In this document: piece by piece, positions 46,519 to 58,906 of the stretch
Numbering within the stretch: position 1 is the stretch's first letter
Layout: the number at the start of each line of letters is the position of its first letter
Made by a program: the position numbers and the translations under genes
Notes under the pieces: generated by a model
What the model was told of the DNA's origin: nothing
Database searches by the model: none
The model's input: the letters and a program-made list of their open reading frames with translations, nothing else
From: Elymus sibiricus
Lineage: Eukaryota > Streptophyta > Magnoliopsida > Poales > Poaceae
NCBI GenBank assembly: GCA_039707655.1
Contig: CM077666.1
Span: forward strand, 302,710,166-302,774,165
DNA: 64,000 nucleotides
Direction of reading: 5' to 3'

Positions 46519-49500
46519 ATGGTTAGACCCGCAGGTCGTGGCCGTGGTGCCGACAATCCACCACCGCCCGACTATATGGCCGGTATGATGCAACAGTTTG
46601 AACTGAATCGCCAATTCATGCAAGGGCTTATTGACCAGTTTCCTCGTCCAAATGCCAACCAGCAGCCAGCCCCAATAACCTTGCAAGAGTTTGTGCGCCT
46701 CAACCCAACTATCTTCCGCAACTCAGTTCAGCCGCTTGATGCTGATGACTGGCTCCGTGACATCACATTTGAGATGGAGTCTGCTAATGTGGCCCCTGCC
46801 AACTATGTCACTTTCGCATCCTACTTTCTGAAGGGTCCTGCAGCTCAATGGTGGGACAGTCACAGGCATACCCTAGCTGCTGGAACCATCATCACTTGGG
46901 TGGAGTTACAAGCTGCCTTCCGTGCCCGTTACATTCCGCAAGGAGTTATGGACCGGAAGAAACGTGAGTTCCGCAACCTCACTCAGGGCAGCAAGACTGT
47001 GGAGGTCTATCAGCGGGCGTTCCTTGAATTGTCTCGCTATGCTAAAGAGGATATTGCTACTGATGCCCGCAGACAGGAGAAGTTCCGTGAAGGGATCAAC
47101 CCAGATATCAAGCTCGCACTCCTAGTCCAAGACTTCACCGACTTCGCCACCCTGGTGAACAAGGCCATACAGGTTGAGACTGGTTTGAAGGATCACAAGG
47201 ACGCGCTCAAGCGCACCCGTGAAGCGGGCTCATCTTCGGGCTCGTCTTCACAGAAGCGCCGTATTTGGATCCCTCACAGCATGTATCGTCCGACTGCACC
47301 TGCTCCAAGGCCATCCTATGTTGCGCCTCGTCTGCCTCCTCCACCACCGAGGCAGCTGAGACCTCAAGCTGCACCACTTTGAGCTCCTGCTCCCCATCCC
47401 AATGACGGGTTGTGTTTCACATGTGGTCGTCCACGACATCGTGCTAAAGACTGCCGTCAGAATCAGAATCAGTTGGCACTTCCATCTGCTGGCCGTGGTA
47501 ACAATCAGCCTCGCAACGTCAATGCCAGGCCTTCTTATGGTCATGGTCAGGCTTATCATGTCAATATGACTGAAGTTCAAGACCAACTAGCTACTGTGAT
47601 GGGTACTCTTCTTGTTAATTCAGTACCAGCTTCTGTTTTATTTGATTCAGGAGCATTGCATTCTTTCATATCAGAAACTTTTGCACGCATGCATGACATT
47701 AAATGTGAAGAGTTGCACCAGTCGCTAGTGGTTAACACTCCCGCGGGCCAATGTCGAACCTCCATGTTCAGTCCCAATTTCACCATTGAGATTGAAGGAT
47801 TGGACTTCCACGCATTTCCCATTATTTTGAAGTCTTCCAAAGTTGGCCTCATTCTGGGAATGGATTGGTTGAAGGCTCATACCGCCTTAATCAATTGTGC
47901 CACTAAAGCCGTCCAACTCCTGCACCCCTCGGATGAGATAGTAAATTACCATGCTCATCTCGTTCAAAATGCCGAGGCTCAAATTTATGCCCTGAATGCG
48001 TTGAATGCTTCTCCTCTTGAGGGGATCGAAAACGTTCCAGTCGTTCGCGACTTCCAAGATGTCTTTTCAGAAGAACTTCCAGGAGTACCCCCTGTTAGAG
48101 CTGTCGAGTTTGTCATCGACTTAAAACCAGGCACCACTCCTATTGCGAAGCATCCCTATAAGATGCCGCCGCATGAACTTCTTGAGCTTAAGGAGGAAAT
48201 CGATAAGTCACTTCGTAAAGGTTTCATTCGTCCAAGTTCCTCTGCCTGGGGAGCACCTTCTCTCTTTGTCAAGAAGAAAGATGGTACGAACCGATTGGTC
48301 CAAGATTACCGACCTATCAACCAGGCCACGATTTAGAACAAATATCCGCTTCCTCGGATCAACGATCTATATGATCAACTGGCTAGTTCCTCAGTATTCT
48401 CTAAACTCGACTTGAGGTTGGGTTATCACCAGATCCGAGTCCGCGAAGAGGATATTCCCAAGATTGCCTTCGTTACTCACTATGGTTCATACGAGTATAC
48501 CGTCATGTCATTCGGCTTAACTAATGCTCCAGCAACGTTCTCCCGCCTGATGAATTATATATTCATGGATTACCTCGACAAATTCGTCATGGTTTATCTG
48601 GATGATATCCTGGTATATTGTAAGAATAAGGAAGAACATGCTGAACATCTTCGTCTTGTTCTGGAAAAGCTTCGAGAGCATCATCTGTACACCAAATATT
48701 CCAAGTGTGAATTCTGGTTATCCGAAGTGACCTACCTTGGTCATGTGATTTCCAAGGATGGCATTGCTGTCAACCCAGAGCGAGTTCAGACTATTCTTGA
48801 CTGGACTCCCCCGAAGAATGTTAAGCAAGTCAGAAGTTTTCTCGGACTCGCCAGCTATTGCCGCCGATTGTCGAGAACTTTTCTAAGATTGCCAAGCCTC
48901 TGACTAATCTGCTTCACAAAGGCGTTAAGTTTGAGTGGACAGACAAATGTCAGGAAAGTTTCTAGACACTCAAGGACAAGCTGACTTCTGCTCCAGTGCT
49001 TGCTCCTCCGGATTCTCGCAAGGAATTCGTCATTTATTGTGACGCCTCTCGCCAAGGATTAGGCTGTGTCCTGATGCAAGAGCGCAGAGTGATTGCTTAT
49101 GCCTCGCGACAGTTGCGTCCTCACGAAGAGAACTACCCAATGCATGATCTTGAACTTGCTGCAGTTATTTATGCACTGAAGTTATGGCGACATTACCTCC
49201 TCGGTAATCGATGTGAGATATACACAGATCATCAAAGTCTGAAGTCTTTGTTTACTCAGCCAGATCTCAATCTTCACCAACAACGATGGTTGGAAACAAT
49301 TACAGACTATGACTGCGGTATTTCTTATACCCCTGACAAAGCTAATGTGATGGCCGATGCCTTGAGCCGCAAGTCCTATTGTAACAATCTCGTGGTTCAG
49401 CGAGCTCAACCTCTTCTTTATGAAGAACTTCGCAAGTTGAACCTTCATATCATTCCACAGGGTTTCCTCAATACTCTTGTTCTACAGCCAGATCTTGAGA

Positions 49501-50930
49501 AAGCTGTAAAGTCTGCGCAAGCAAAGGATGCTAAAGTTGATCAGATGAAAAGGGATCTCGACCTTGAAAAATCCAGAGATTTCTCGCTTGCTGAAGATGG
49601 AACCTTGTACTTCAGAGATCGCATTGTAGTACCCTGGTTCAAACTTATGACCGACAAGGTTATGAAGGAGGCACATGATACACCACTGTCTATTCATCCG
49701 GGTAGCACCAAGATGTATCGTGATCTCCGTCAAAGGTACTGGTGGTCTAAAATGAAGCAAGATATTGCTCGATATGTTGCCGAGTGTGACGTTTGCCGTC
49801 GCGTCAAAGCAGAACATCAGAAGCCTGCTGGAATTCTGCAGCCGCTTCCAATCCCTGAGTGGAAATGGGACAAAGTTCAAATGGATCTTATCACTGGTCT
49901 TCCCAGGTCACAAAAGGGTCATGATGCTATTCTTGTCGTCATCGACCAACTCTCCAAAGTTGCACATTTTCTGCCAGTCAGGGAGACAATCACTGCTAGT
50001 CAGTTAGAAGATTTGTATATCTCCAGAATTGTTTCACTCCACGGTATTCCGAAGGAGATCAGTTCAGACCGTGGCAGCCTATTCACCTCAAAGTTCTGGG
50101 CAAGTTTCCAAGAAGCTATGGGAACTCATATAACCTGGAGCTCAACTTATCACCCCCAGTCCCAAGGCCAAGTTGAACGAGTTAATCAAGTGCTTGAAGA
50201 TATGCTGCGTGCTTGTGTCATTTCATTTGGCAAGAAGTGGGAGGAATCTCTCCCGTATGCTGAATTCTCATACAACAACAGCTATCAAGCTAGCTTGAAA
50301 ATGGCACCCTTCGAGGTACTATATGGACGTAAGTGCCGAACCCCTCTGAATTGGTCAGAAACTGGGAAACGGCCGCTCATTCGTCCGGATATTATCCAAC
50401 ACGTTGAAGAGCAAGTCCGTATTGTCCGGGAAAATCTCAAGGCGGACCAGTCTCGCCAGAAGAGCAATTATGATCGTAAACACTGGGGATCGATCTATCA
50501 ACCTGGTGAGCAAGCCTATCTGCGTGTCACTCCTATGAAGGGCACTCATCGCTTTGGAATCAAGGGCAAGTTAGCTCCTCGCTACATTGGTCCCTTCCGC
50601 ATTCTCGCCAGACGTGGACATGTGGCTTATAAATTGGAGCTGCCGCCGCAATTCTCTCATATCCACGACGTCTTCCATGTGTCGCAACTTCGTTGTTGCT
50701 TCAAGGATCCGCATCGTGCAGTGGATCATGAGTTGCTCGAACTGCAAGATGATCTCTCTTATAAGGAGCATCTGATCCGCATTCTCGATCAAGCTGAATG
50801 CCGGACCCGGCAGAAGACAACCAAGTTCCTTAAAGTGCAGTGGTCGAATCATACTGAAGATGAAGCCACTTGGGAACGTGAGGATCGTCTTCGCGAAGAA
50901 TATCCCAAACTTTTCCCTTCTACCTCCTGA
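46519..50930 (+). pseudogene. gag-pol polyprotein of the Tekay-like chromovirus, four breaks
   Basis: One frame from ATG 46519 of about 1470 codons, normal for the clade. It is broken by TGA 47380-47382, TAG 48334-48336, a one-base loss near 48868, and TAG 48963-48965. Domains in order: capsid (AAQWWDSHRHT, FRARYIPQGVMDRKKREFRN); CCHC knuckle CFTCGRPRHRAKDC (~47416-47457); protease with FDSGALHSFIS (~47640); reverse transcriptase with [13 protein letters not shown] and [10 protein letters not shown] (~48590-48617). RNase H follows (FVIYCDASRQGLGCVL, YTDHQSL, MADALSRKS; 49027-49377). The integrase has an HHCC finger (HPGSTKMYRD ... CDVCRRVKAEH), MDLITGLP, SSDRGSLFTS and GQVERVNQVLE (49690-50200). 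A chromodomain-like end is KFLKVQWSNHTEDEATWERE (~50824-50883). The enzymes act in reverse transcription and chromatin-directed integration; this copy cannot make the full protein. Confidence 0.92.
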
Positions 50931-50951
50931 ATTCTCGGGACGAGTATTTCT

Positions 50952-50967
50952 TTTAGAGGAGGAGAAT
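50952..50967 (+). other. Polypurine tract
   Basis: TTTTAGAGGAGGAGAAT-like purine run directly before the 3' LTR start TGTAATACCCC. Confidence 0.8.
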
Positions 50968-53900
50968 TGTAATACCCCTATGTAATGAGCTACAATAATC
51001 CATAATGATAATGCCAAGTCACCTTGATTTGCAATGCATGATCACAGTGGATTCATATCTCATTTCAAATTCCATCTCTAAATTCAATTCAAATTGCAAG
51101 TGAAATTTGAAGTTGCTCAAAAATTGCTGAAAAATAGTTCATCATTTAGCAAATATTCCAAAACAATTATTTGTTCAGGAAAACAACATCACCTATGTAC
51201 TAAAATGGGCTAGTGCATTTAAAACAGTGCAAAACAGCCTAAATAAATGCCTTTCCATTTATGGAAAATTCAAATAGATTCAAAAGCCTTCCAAACTTTT
51301 TGTGGCAGTGCAGTATGTGGCAATGTAATTATGTGGCCAAGTTACACATTTTACAAAATTCAATTTGGCAGCTCAATTTTTGCAAAACCAGTCCTGTAAA
51401 AAGAAACAGAAAATGAAAATGGAAAAAGGCCCTAGCACTACTGTGAGGTGGGCCTAAGTGCACAGTGGCACCGGCCCAGTCCACCTCCCTCTTTCTCCCT
51501 CCTCCCGCCTCTCTCTCCCCGCGTGTCGGCGCGCCCCTGGCCGCGCGCGCGCGCGCCGGCGAGGCGGCGACACGGCGACGCTACAGGCCGGCCAAGGGGA
51601 TAAGAACGGCGCCCTCGGCCTCGTCACCCTCCTCATCCACTCCTCCCCCTCTCCCCCTCGCTCGCTCGCTCTCTTCCACCCGCACCCGAGCGCAGCCGCC
51701 GCCGTTCGCCGTCGATCCCGTGGCCACCGTCCACCCTGCGCCTCGTCGTCATGTCCTAGGGAGTCGCCGTCGTCCGCTATGCCGTCCGGTGCCAGCCGTT
51801 GGAGCCAAGGAGCTCTGCATCGCGAGATCCGCGCCGTCTTCCTCCTCTTCGGTCGCCGGCGTTCGTCGTCGATTCCGGCGCCATCTGCAGCTCCTAAGCC
51901 ACCAACGGCCACCGTGTGCCACCCGGTGAGCTCCTCTCTCTTCTCGTCCTCTCCGTTTACTTGCGCGCGCCCCCTAGCTAGCTACCCCGCCATGGCCGAA
52001 CCTGCCGCCACCGTTGAGCTCGCCGTCGTAGCCACAGCAGCTGCAGCTCACGTCCGAGCACGGCAACGTGCTCAGCACGCTCCCAGCCGTCCAACGCCAC
52101 CGCTAGCTTGCTTCGCCGTGCCCCGAAACGCCGTAACCGTGCGCGCCCGAACTCCGGCGCCGCCTCAGCTCGTCGTCGGCGTCGTTTCCCGCCACCTCAG
52201 CCCGCGCCGCCGCCACCAATCGATGCGGTGTCGAACACACATTCGAACGCCGTAAACCGTGCGTCAAATGGCGCACCGTAGCGCGTTTCCGACGAGGGCA
52301 GTGGCCCTCCGCCGCGTTTGCGGGTCGCCGACGGCTAAACACCGGCCACCGCCGACGTGGCTGGCCTAGGGCCACCCCTGGGTCGCTGACCAGTGGGCCC
52401 CTGGGGCCCAGTTGACTGGGTTGACCTAGTCAACGTGCTGACTGGGCAACTCTAGTCGCTGATAGGCGGGCCCCACCCGCTAAATAAACTATTTTCTAAT
52501 TAAAATTAATCTAATAGCTAATTAGTCACTGACAGTGGGGCCCCACCCTTTAATTAACCCAGATTAGTTAATTTAACCCCCTAATTAGTCTGCTGTGTCT
52601 GACATGTGGGTCCCAGCCATCAGGTTTGACCTGGACCGGCTGGGTTGACTACTGACGTCATCCTGACGCAATGCTGACGCAATAAAGTATTTTCTGTTAT
52701 TTTCGAATTTGATTTAATTCCAAGAATTTCAGAAAATGATTTAAAATTTCGAAAAATCATAGAAAATAAACCGTAGCTCGGATGAAAAAGTTTTCTACAT
52801 GAAAGTTGATCAGAAAAATGAGACGAATCCGAATATGCCCTCCATGTAGCTGTCACATGCTCACAACACTGCAAACATGGAACCTTCCCCTCCGGTTCAT
52901 CTGTCTGAAAGATGCCGAAGACCGGGGAAATATTCCCAGATATTTTCCCATTCCGTCTCTAACGTGTAGCACTGCGATAGGTCACCACCAGCACATCATA
53001 TTGCCATGCCATGCATCTGTGTTGCATTTGTTTGCTTTTATTTATTGTTTCTTCCCCCTCTTCTCTTCATTAGACCCCGAGACCGACGCAGCTTAGTACG
53101 ACTACGTCGTCGACGACCCCTCTTTCCCCGTAGAGCTTCCAGGCAAGCAACCCCCCTTGAACATGCCTATATCACCCATTCCTTCTCTCCCATGCTTGTA
53201 TTAGAATTGCTACTGTATTTGATTGCTCCTATTCTGATGCATAGCCTGTTTTTGTAACCGCTGTTGATACCTTACCTGCTATCCTAAATGCTTAGTATAG
53301 ATTGGTTAGTGATACATCAGTGGCCCCTCACCCTTGTCCTTGTTGCCCCGCTTTATTACCGGTGCCCCGATCAAGGTGATCGATGGGCTAAGACCAACAC
53401 ATCACCGCACACCCCCTAAGTTGTACGACTCTGCAGAGGCACTATCGAGTGATGAGGGTGATACCTCCTACCTCACTCCTGATGATGTCTCTGTAGCTTA
53501 GCTAGTCGGTTGTGGGTTACCGAGGGTGATTCCTCTTTCACCACCTCCGGTGATGCCTCTGTCGTACAGCCCCGCAAGTGTGAACCCATCGAGGGTGATT
53601 CCTCCTAGTTCACCTTGACGGATACATCGAGTGGGAATCCAACGAGGGTGATTCCTCGGATTCCTTCTTGATGTGTTGGACACACAGATACCTTGACTTT
53701 TATCTCGGTCCCTGATTAAAGTCGGGTCGGCCCCGAGGGGTACCCGCGAGAAATGTGATGTCGGGTTGACCATGAGGGTACCCGCGGTGCAATTACGAGG
53801 CGCGACCGGGCAGGCAGATTGCCTCAGGAGAGGGAGGAGAGGGATTGGGCGTGTCCCTTGCCGCAAGTCCTCGAGATGGGGCGACGGGACCATAGATCGT

Positions 53901-55149
53901 GGAGCACTGATCGTTACCGCGAGCTCCCAACACACTAATGGGTTAGGATATGTGATCTGAGTAGGCCTCTGGCCTTTTCGCACTAACCACCACGCGGGAA
54001 TAGTATGGGCACTCGGCGTCGTATGTATAATCCAAAGTTCTTCAGACGTCAGCGATTGAGCGGCGCGCGCCCGGGTGGACCGCGAAAGCCTGCGTGTGTA
54101 TACAGGGGCTAGGTCTGGTCCCGGCCGCCCACGCAACGCGCAGGAGTGCAAAGGGCGATGGGCCCAAGACCCCTGAGCGCTTAGGGTGTAGACCGGCGTG
54201 CTGGCCTCTCTGTTGAGCCTATGTAGGGCTACGACGTGTCGATCAGCCGAGGCCGGGCATGACCCGAGCAAGTGTGTCCGGCCAGAGTTAATCAAGCGTG
54301 TTGGGTAAGTTGGTGCACCCCTGCAGGGAAGTATATCTATTCGAATAGCCGTGTCCACGGTAACAGGACGCTCGAAAAGTATCCCGATCTACTACAACTA
54401 GAACTAGATACTTGTGGAACTTAATTAAATATGTTAGCTCCGGGATTGCTTTTTCGCAGGGAGTCAAGGAAGGATCTCTGGGCATAGCTACTATTATTCT
54501 TGTTGCTACTACTATATTTATGTACTAATCTGCACTCTTCTAATGCTGCAAGACGCTGAAGATGCTAGTCTTCGATAGGCTAGGCTTTCCCCTCTATTCT
54601 GGCATTTCTGCAGTCCAGTCCACAGATACAGCCCCTTCAATTGATACTGATGCATAAGTAGAATAGTTATGATGTAAGTCTTGCGAGTACTTTGGATGAG
54701 TACTCACGGTTGCTTTGCTACCTCTTTTTCCCCATACCCGAATGCTGCGATCAGATGACAGAGTTCCGGAGCCTGCTGCCCCCGCCGACGACTACTACTA
54801 CCCCTCCGGTGGAGCCTACTACTACGTGGAGACCGACGACCAGGAGTAGATAGGAGGCACCCAGGCAGGAGGCCTGTGCCTTTTCGATCCAATGCCGTTG
54901 TTTTGCTCAGCCTTCTTAAGACAGACTTGTTTAACTTTATGTCTGTACTCAGATATTGTTGTTGCTTCCGCTAATGCTTGTTCGCGAGCTTATGTATTCG
55001 AGCCCTCAAGACCCCTGGCTTGTAATATAAAGCTTGCATGACTTTTATTTGTGTTTAGAGTTGTGTTGTGATATCTTCCCGTGAGTCCCTGTGCTTGATC
55101 GTGCGCATTTGCGTGTATGGTTAGTGCACGATTGAGTCGGGGCGTCACA
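50968..55149 (+). repeat. 3' LTR of the Tekay-like element (4182 bp)
   Basis: Complete, TGTAATACCCC to GGGCGTCACA. It preserves the empty insertion site GGGAAGTATATCTATTCG corresponding to the solo LTR in the 5' copy. Confidence 0.93.
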
Positions 55150-55773
55150 TCGCCCCTCCCTCACCAGAGTTGGGCAAACCTTGTTGTAGTAGACCGTCGG
55201 GAAGTCGTCGTGCTAAGGCCCCAAAGGACCAGCACATCAGGACAACAACCACCGCCGATGAAGAGAAGTGTAGATCGGAAGGATCCAAATTGCAGACACA
55301 TGAACGCAGACGAACGAAGACCGGATCCACACAGATCAACTGAAGACAAACACCGACCGAATTACGCGAGATCTATCGAAGACACACCTCCACACGCCCT
55401 CTGACAAAACGAGACGCACAGCCTGAATGAGGCTAGGTGGGGAGAACTTTATTCCATCTTTAGGGAGCTGTCGTCGCCTCGCCTTCCTGAGCAGGACACA
55501 AACCCTAAACAGACTCAAAAGAACACCTAAAAATGAGGCATGAGCCCTCCCGCCTGCAAGGGCCGGGATCCACCGCGTCTCCATAGCCCTAAGGCCACAT
55601 GAGACGAGACAGATCGGTGGCGCTGCCAGCGGGAGGCGAGGAAACCCTAACTAGGAGTCTTTCTTTCTTTCACAGGGCTTATTTACCTATGTTGTGTACA
55701 AACCGACATCTCTCGATAGTTAGATTTATGCTGGGATATTTGAGTTACCTTTTACCTTACCATTGTTTTGTTA

Positions 55774-56081
55774 GGGCATCTCCAACGCCGACCCTCAAAC
55801 CGCTCACAACCGTCCGGACCGCGCGGCCTGGACGTGTTTTGCCATCCAACGCCGCGTTGGAACCAAGCCAGGGCAAGCTTGTGCTTGTGCATTGCAGGTG
55901 TTTGATGATATGTCTAGAAGAAAGATATAGTGCGGTCTTGGAGCAGTGGTGCCCTATTTTGGGGCAGCTGTTGGAGACGGCGCCTCGTCGTGCCCACAAA
56001 AACACGTTTTCGTGCCTATTTTTTTTTTTTTTTACTCCATCAACTTTTAGTGCCTTAAAATAGGGCAGCTGTTGGAGATGC
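55774..56081. mobile_element. Putative PIF/Harbinger-like MITE
   Basis: Starts GGGCATCTCCAACGCCGACC and ends ...GTTGGAGATGC, giving 11-base inverted ends GCATCTCCAAC. Flanks TTA (55771-55773) and TTT (56082-56084) may be a decayed 3-bp duplication. A poly-T run lies inside at about 56018-56034. It interrupts the 3' LTR of the old Gypsy element. Confidence 0.55.
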
Positions 56082-56439
56082 TTTGAAGCCGAGTATAAAT
56101 TAAAAGGGAACACTGCTGTATCTCAGGGAGGGATGCAGAGCGGCGCCCGATCTGCCCCGCTTCGTAGTTAAAATAGATCAAGTTAGTTATAATCCTCTCG
56201 GTTCAGCTTTAGTTCAGTTTGAACTAAAATCCTGTGTTTTGCGGGCTTATGCGGGATGCCCGCTTGCATCCTAATCTCAGGGTTATCAATCATTCTTTAT
56301 GAACAATTGCCAAATTATACTCACTTACGTATATAAAAAAACTCAGGGTATCTATGAGTATTAGCAAACCCCCGAATTATACTCCCGAATCGTTCCGGTT
56401 CTTAGTTCTCCCAGTCGATCGATCAAGTGGGATCTGACA

Positions 56440-57069
56440 GACCCGCTTGCGCTTATCGGATCGGAGCTCCACCCTGTGCCTCTGGTGCTCCGCGGCACAC
56501 GTCGGCCACGTACGTCTCTCCACTCCATTCCCACCCTCTCCCGCGCGCTTCTTCCCATAGCCAAGCTTGCCTCACCGTGTTATCCATCCATCCATCCGCA
56601 CCGCACTATCCCAATCTCCGTCTCCTACGCTCGCGTCGCGGCGGCAGCTCAGGTTCTTTCTCGGCCTCCTCTCCCCGCCGCCCTCTCGCCTGCCTTCTCT
56701 TGCCATTTCCGCATTTCCTACTTTCTCGGGCGTGCTTTCGATTGACTGTGGATTTCTTTTTTCTCCCGGAAAGAAATCTGGTGTGGATAAGTGCTTGATT
56801 CCTTAGCTCGGGGCTTACCGCCTGCGTTGGGGACCTTTTTTTCTTCTTCCTATTTCTGAAAATGACCAGTGGTAGAGTTAGTTGTTCTTGTGCAATCTCC
56901 AGCACTAAAACGTAACCAATTGTTTATGGAACAGATGAAGGATCTTGTCTTCAGAATTGCCATTTTATGTTTCACTATCCTCCAGCCTGATTTAGGTTCT
57001 TTGCAGTGTGTTTTCTGGCATACTGAAATTCAATTATTATTTTCCCTGGAAACGCAGATTGCTGCGCAA
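56440..57069 (+). promoter_or_regulatory. VDE promoter remnant and 5' leader
   Basis: Starts with the right GACCC duplication of the retrotransposon nest. A CT-rich tract (56515-56780) and several possible splice sites suggest transcribed leader, perhaps with a 5' UTR intron ending at CAG 57056-57058. Any element further upstream now lies 28 kb away beside the 11-exon gene. Confidence 0.45.
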
Positions 57070-58906
57070 ATGTTGTCGCGGCAGTGCTTTAAACACGTCT
57101 TCCCAGCCGAAGGCTCCTCCTCCAGCATTCTCCACGGTCCTGGCTCTAGAGGTGCAGCCAGCAGGAGCCGCACCGCCCTCAACTTCCACCGGTGTTGCGT
57201 CAGAGCTAACCTATGGAGGACCGATCACCTGCACATAAGCACCGCTCGGTCCGAGGTGATTCTTGATTGCTCGTTTCTTGATAATAACAAACTCGCTTCA
57301 CTTCTTGTTATGCTGCTGAGACAGACATGATGTTTTCCCATTTCCTTTTTTATTATGGAAACAAACAAACAAAACAACATGATTTTGTTTCTCTTTTGTA
57401 TTTGACAGATTAAGGTACACACATTGCTGCAAGTGCCAGATGTTTTCAGTAGCATCAAGAGCTGGAGCAAACTGCAACTGGTCACGGTGACAGGGCTGGC
57501 GGCATGTGTAGTTCTGCTAGTCCCTTCTGCCGGTGCCACTGATGCTCTCAAGACATGCACTTGCCTGCTCAAGGAATGCAGGTACACAAGCCGGAATCTG
57601 TCGCATTGACAATATGGTTTATTCTGTTGAATTCAACCCAAATTTCTTGTTTGCATACTACAAAGTACTATTAAGTTTTGCAGACTTGTTATGTTCATGT
57701 GTTTCTTACTTAAAACCAAGATGGTACCGATTTCAGGATAGAACTGGCCAAATGCATAGCCAACCCATCATGTGCAGCAAATGTGGCATGCTTAAATACA
57801 TGCAACAATCGACCTGACGAGACTGAATGCCAGGTAATTCAGTTTTCCATAACCATGGATTCTGCTCCATGTCTCGGAAAAAAAGTTAACATTTTCTTGT
57901 GCTTTGTCATCACATAGATCAAATGTGGGGATCTGTTCGAGAACAGCGTGGTCGATGAATTCAATGAGTGTGCCGTTTCACGCAAAAAATGTGTCCCCAA
58001 AAAGTCTGATGTTGGGGAGTTCCCAGTCCCCGATCCATCTGCCCTTGTCAAGAACTTCAACATGGCAGATTTTAGCGGCAAGTGGTACATTTCAAGTGGC
58101 CTAAATCCTACTTTTGACACGTTCGATTGCCAGCTTCACGAGTTTCGTCTCGAGGGAGACAGGCTTGTTGCAAATTTGGCATGGAGAATTCCTACCCCCG
58201 ACACCGGCTTCTTCACCAGGGGGGCCGTGCAGCGGTTCATGCAGGATCCCTCACAACCAGCAATATTGTATAACCATGACAACGAGTACCTGCACTATCA
58301 AGATGACTGGTATGTCCCTCCCCACCACACTCTGAAATTATACCATTGCTGTAGTACTTCAGTCTATCAGCTGAACATTTGTTCGACCGTAGGTACATTC
58401 TCTCATCGAAAATAGAGAACAAGGAAGATGATTACATATTTGTATACTACCGTGGAAGAAATGACGCATGGGATGGATATGGTGGCGCTGTTGTGTACAC
58501 AAGAAGCAAGGAATTACCTGAAACAATAGTCCCTGAGCTAGAAAGGGCCGCGAAAAGCGTAGGGCGGGACTTCTCCACATTTATCAGGACAGACAACACC
58601 TGTGGTGCTGAGCCTCCTCTTGCGGATAGAATCGAGAAGACTGTTGAGAAAGGGGAGAAGCTCATCGTTGATGAGGTAAGGGAGATCGAAGGGGAGATCG
58701 AGGGAGAGGTCAAGGAGCTGGAGAGGGAGGAGGAGACACTGGTTAAGAGGTTGGCAGATGGCATCATGGAGGTCAAACAGGATGTGATGAACTTCTTTCA
58801 GGGTTTGAGCAAAGAGGAGATGGAAATTTTGGATCAGCTGAACTTGGAGGCGACCGAGGTTGAGGAGCTCTTCAGCCGGTCCCTGCCGATAAGGAAACTA
58901 AGATAG
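57070..58906 (+). CDS. VDE: Violaxanthin de-epoxidase, chloroplastic
   Basis: Five exons, 57070-57255, 57409-57581, 57737-57833, 57918-58309 and 58393-58906, with GT/AG borders close to 453 codons, the normal size. The enzyme works in the thylakoid lumen. At low pH it converts violaxanthin through antheraxanthin to zeaxanthin with ascorbate, the light-protective arm of the xanthophyll cycle. Residues 1-105 hold a bipartite targeting sequence: a basic N-terminus, then a hydrophobic thylakoid-transfer stretch ([14 protein letters not shown]), with cleavage likely before TDALK at 106. A cysteine-rich domain follows ([28 protein letters not shown]), then the lipocalin barrel beginning [15 protein letters not shown] Glu-rich C-terminal helix ([19 protein letters not shown]) is thought to mediate pH-dependent membrane contact. 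No defect seen. Its start lies 630 bp from the retrotransposon nest. Confidence 0.96.

Larger units (their letters stand above)
38178..55149 (+). mobile_element. Tekay-like chromovirus (Gypsy), ~17 kb including a nested solo LTR
   Basis: LTRs start TGTAA(C/T)ACCCC and end GGGCGTCACA. Exact 5-bp target duplication TCGCC at 38173-38177 and 55150-55154. The 5' LTR (38178-45185) includes a 2817-bp insertion; without it the two LTRs are 4186 and 4182 bp and nearly identical line by line, so the insertion is young. The interior is 45186-50967: tRNA-iMet primer site, an extra ORF, gag-pol with a terminal chromodomain-like segment, and a polypurine tract. Chromodomain integrase and very long LTRs suggest the Tekay/Del clade; no family name is claimed. 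It is nested in a LINE inside the 3' LTR of the old Gypsy element. Confidence 0.92.
38018..55703 (-). mobile_element. LINE 3' fragment on the minus strand, split by the Tekay-like element
   Basis: The pieces are 38018-38177 and 55150-55703. An A-rich tail on the minus strand lies at 38020-38040. Imperfect 13-bp target duplications CGACTCCTCTCGA (38005-38017) and CGACATCTCTCGA (55704-55716) border it. The sequence matches the + strand piece at 63700-63960 (GATGTGCTGGTCCT, GGAGGGGCGA, CGTCGCTAGGTGGTCTA). No ORF of a LINE is left. Confidence 0.75.
28146..56439 (+). mobile_element. Old Gypsy LTR retrotransposon, swollen to 28.3 kb by nested insertions
   Basis: LTRs begin TGTCAG and end CTGACA. 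Exact 5-bp target duplication GACCC at 28141-28145 and 56440-56444. The 5' LTR runs from 28146 to about 36221, interrupted by a MULE and other DNA. The primer site is 36224-36235. The degenerate pol is at 36430-37930. The 3' LTR runs 37931-56439, interrupted by a LINE, a Tekay-like element and a MITE. The two LTRs align at their starts (28146-28215 with 37931-38017), middles (around 28235 with 55732) and TATA-to-end segments (36040-36221 with 56090-56439), with many differences. That divergence indicates an old insertion. gag, RNase H and integrase core are missing. Confidence 0.85.
37931..56439 (+). repeat. 3' LTR of the old Gypsy element, interrupted
   Basis: LTR pieces are 37931-38017, 55704-55773 and 56082-56439. 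Interruptions are the LINE with its nested chromovirus (38018-55703) and a small MITE (55774-56081). Confidence 0.8.
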
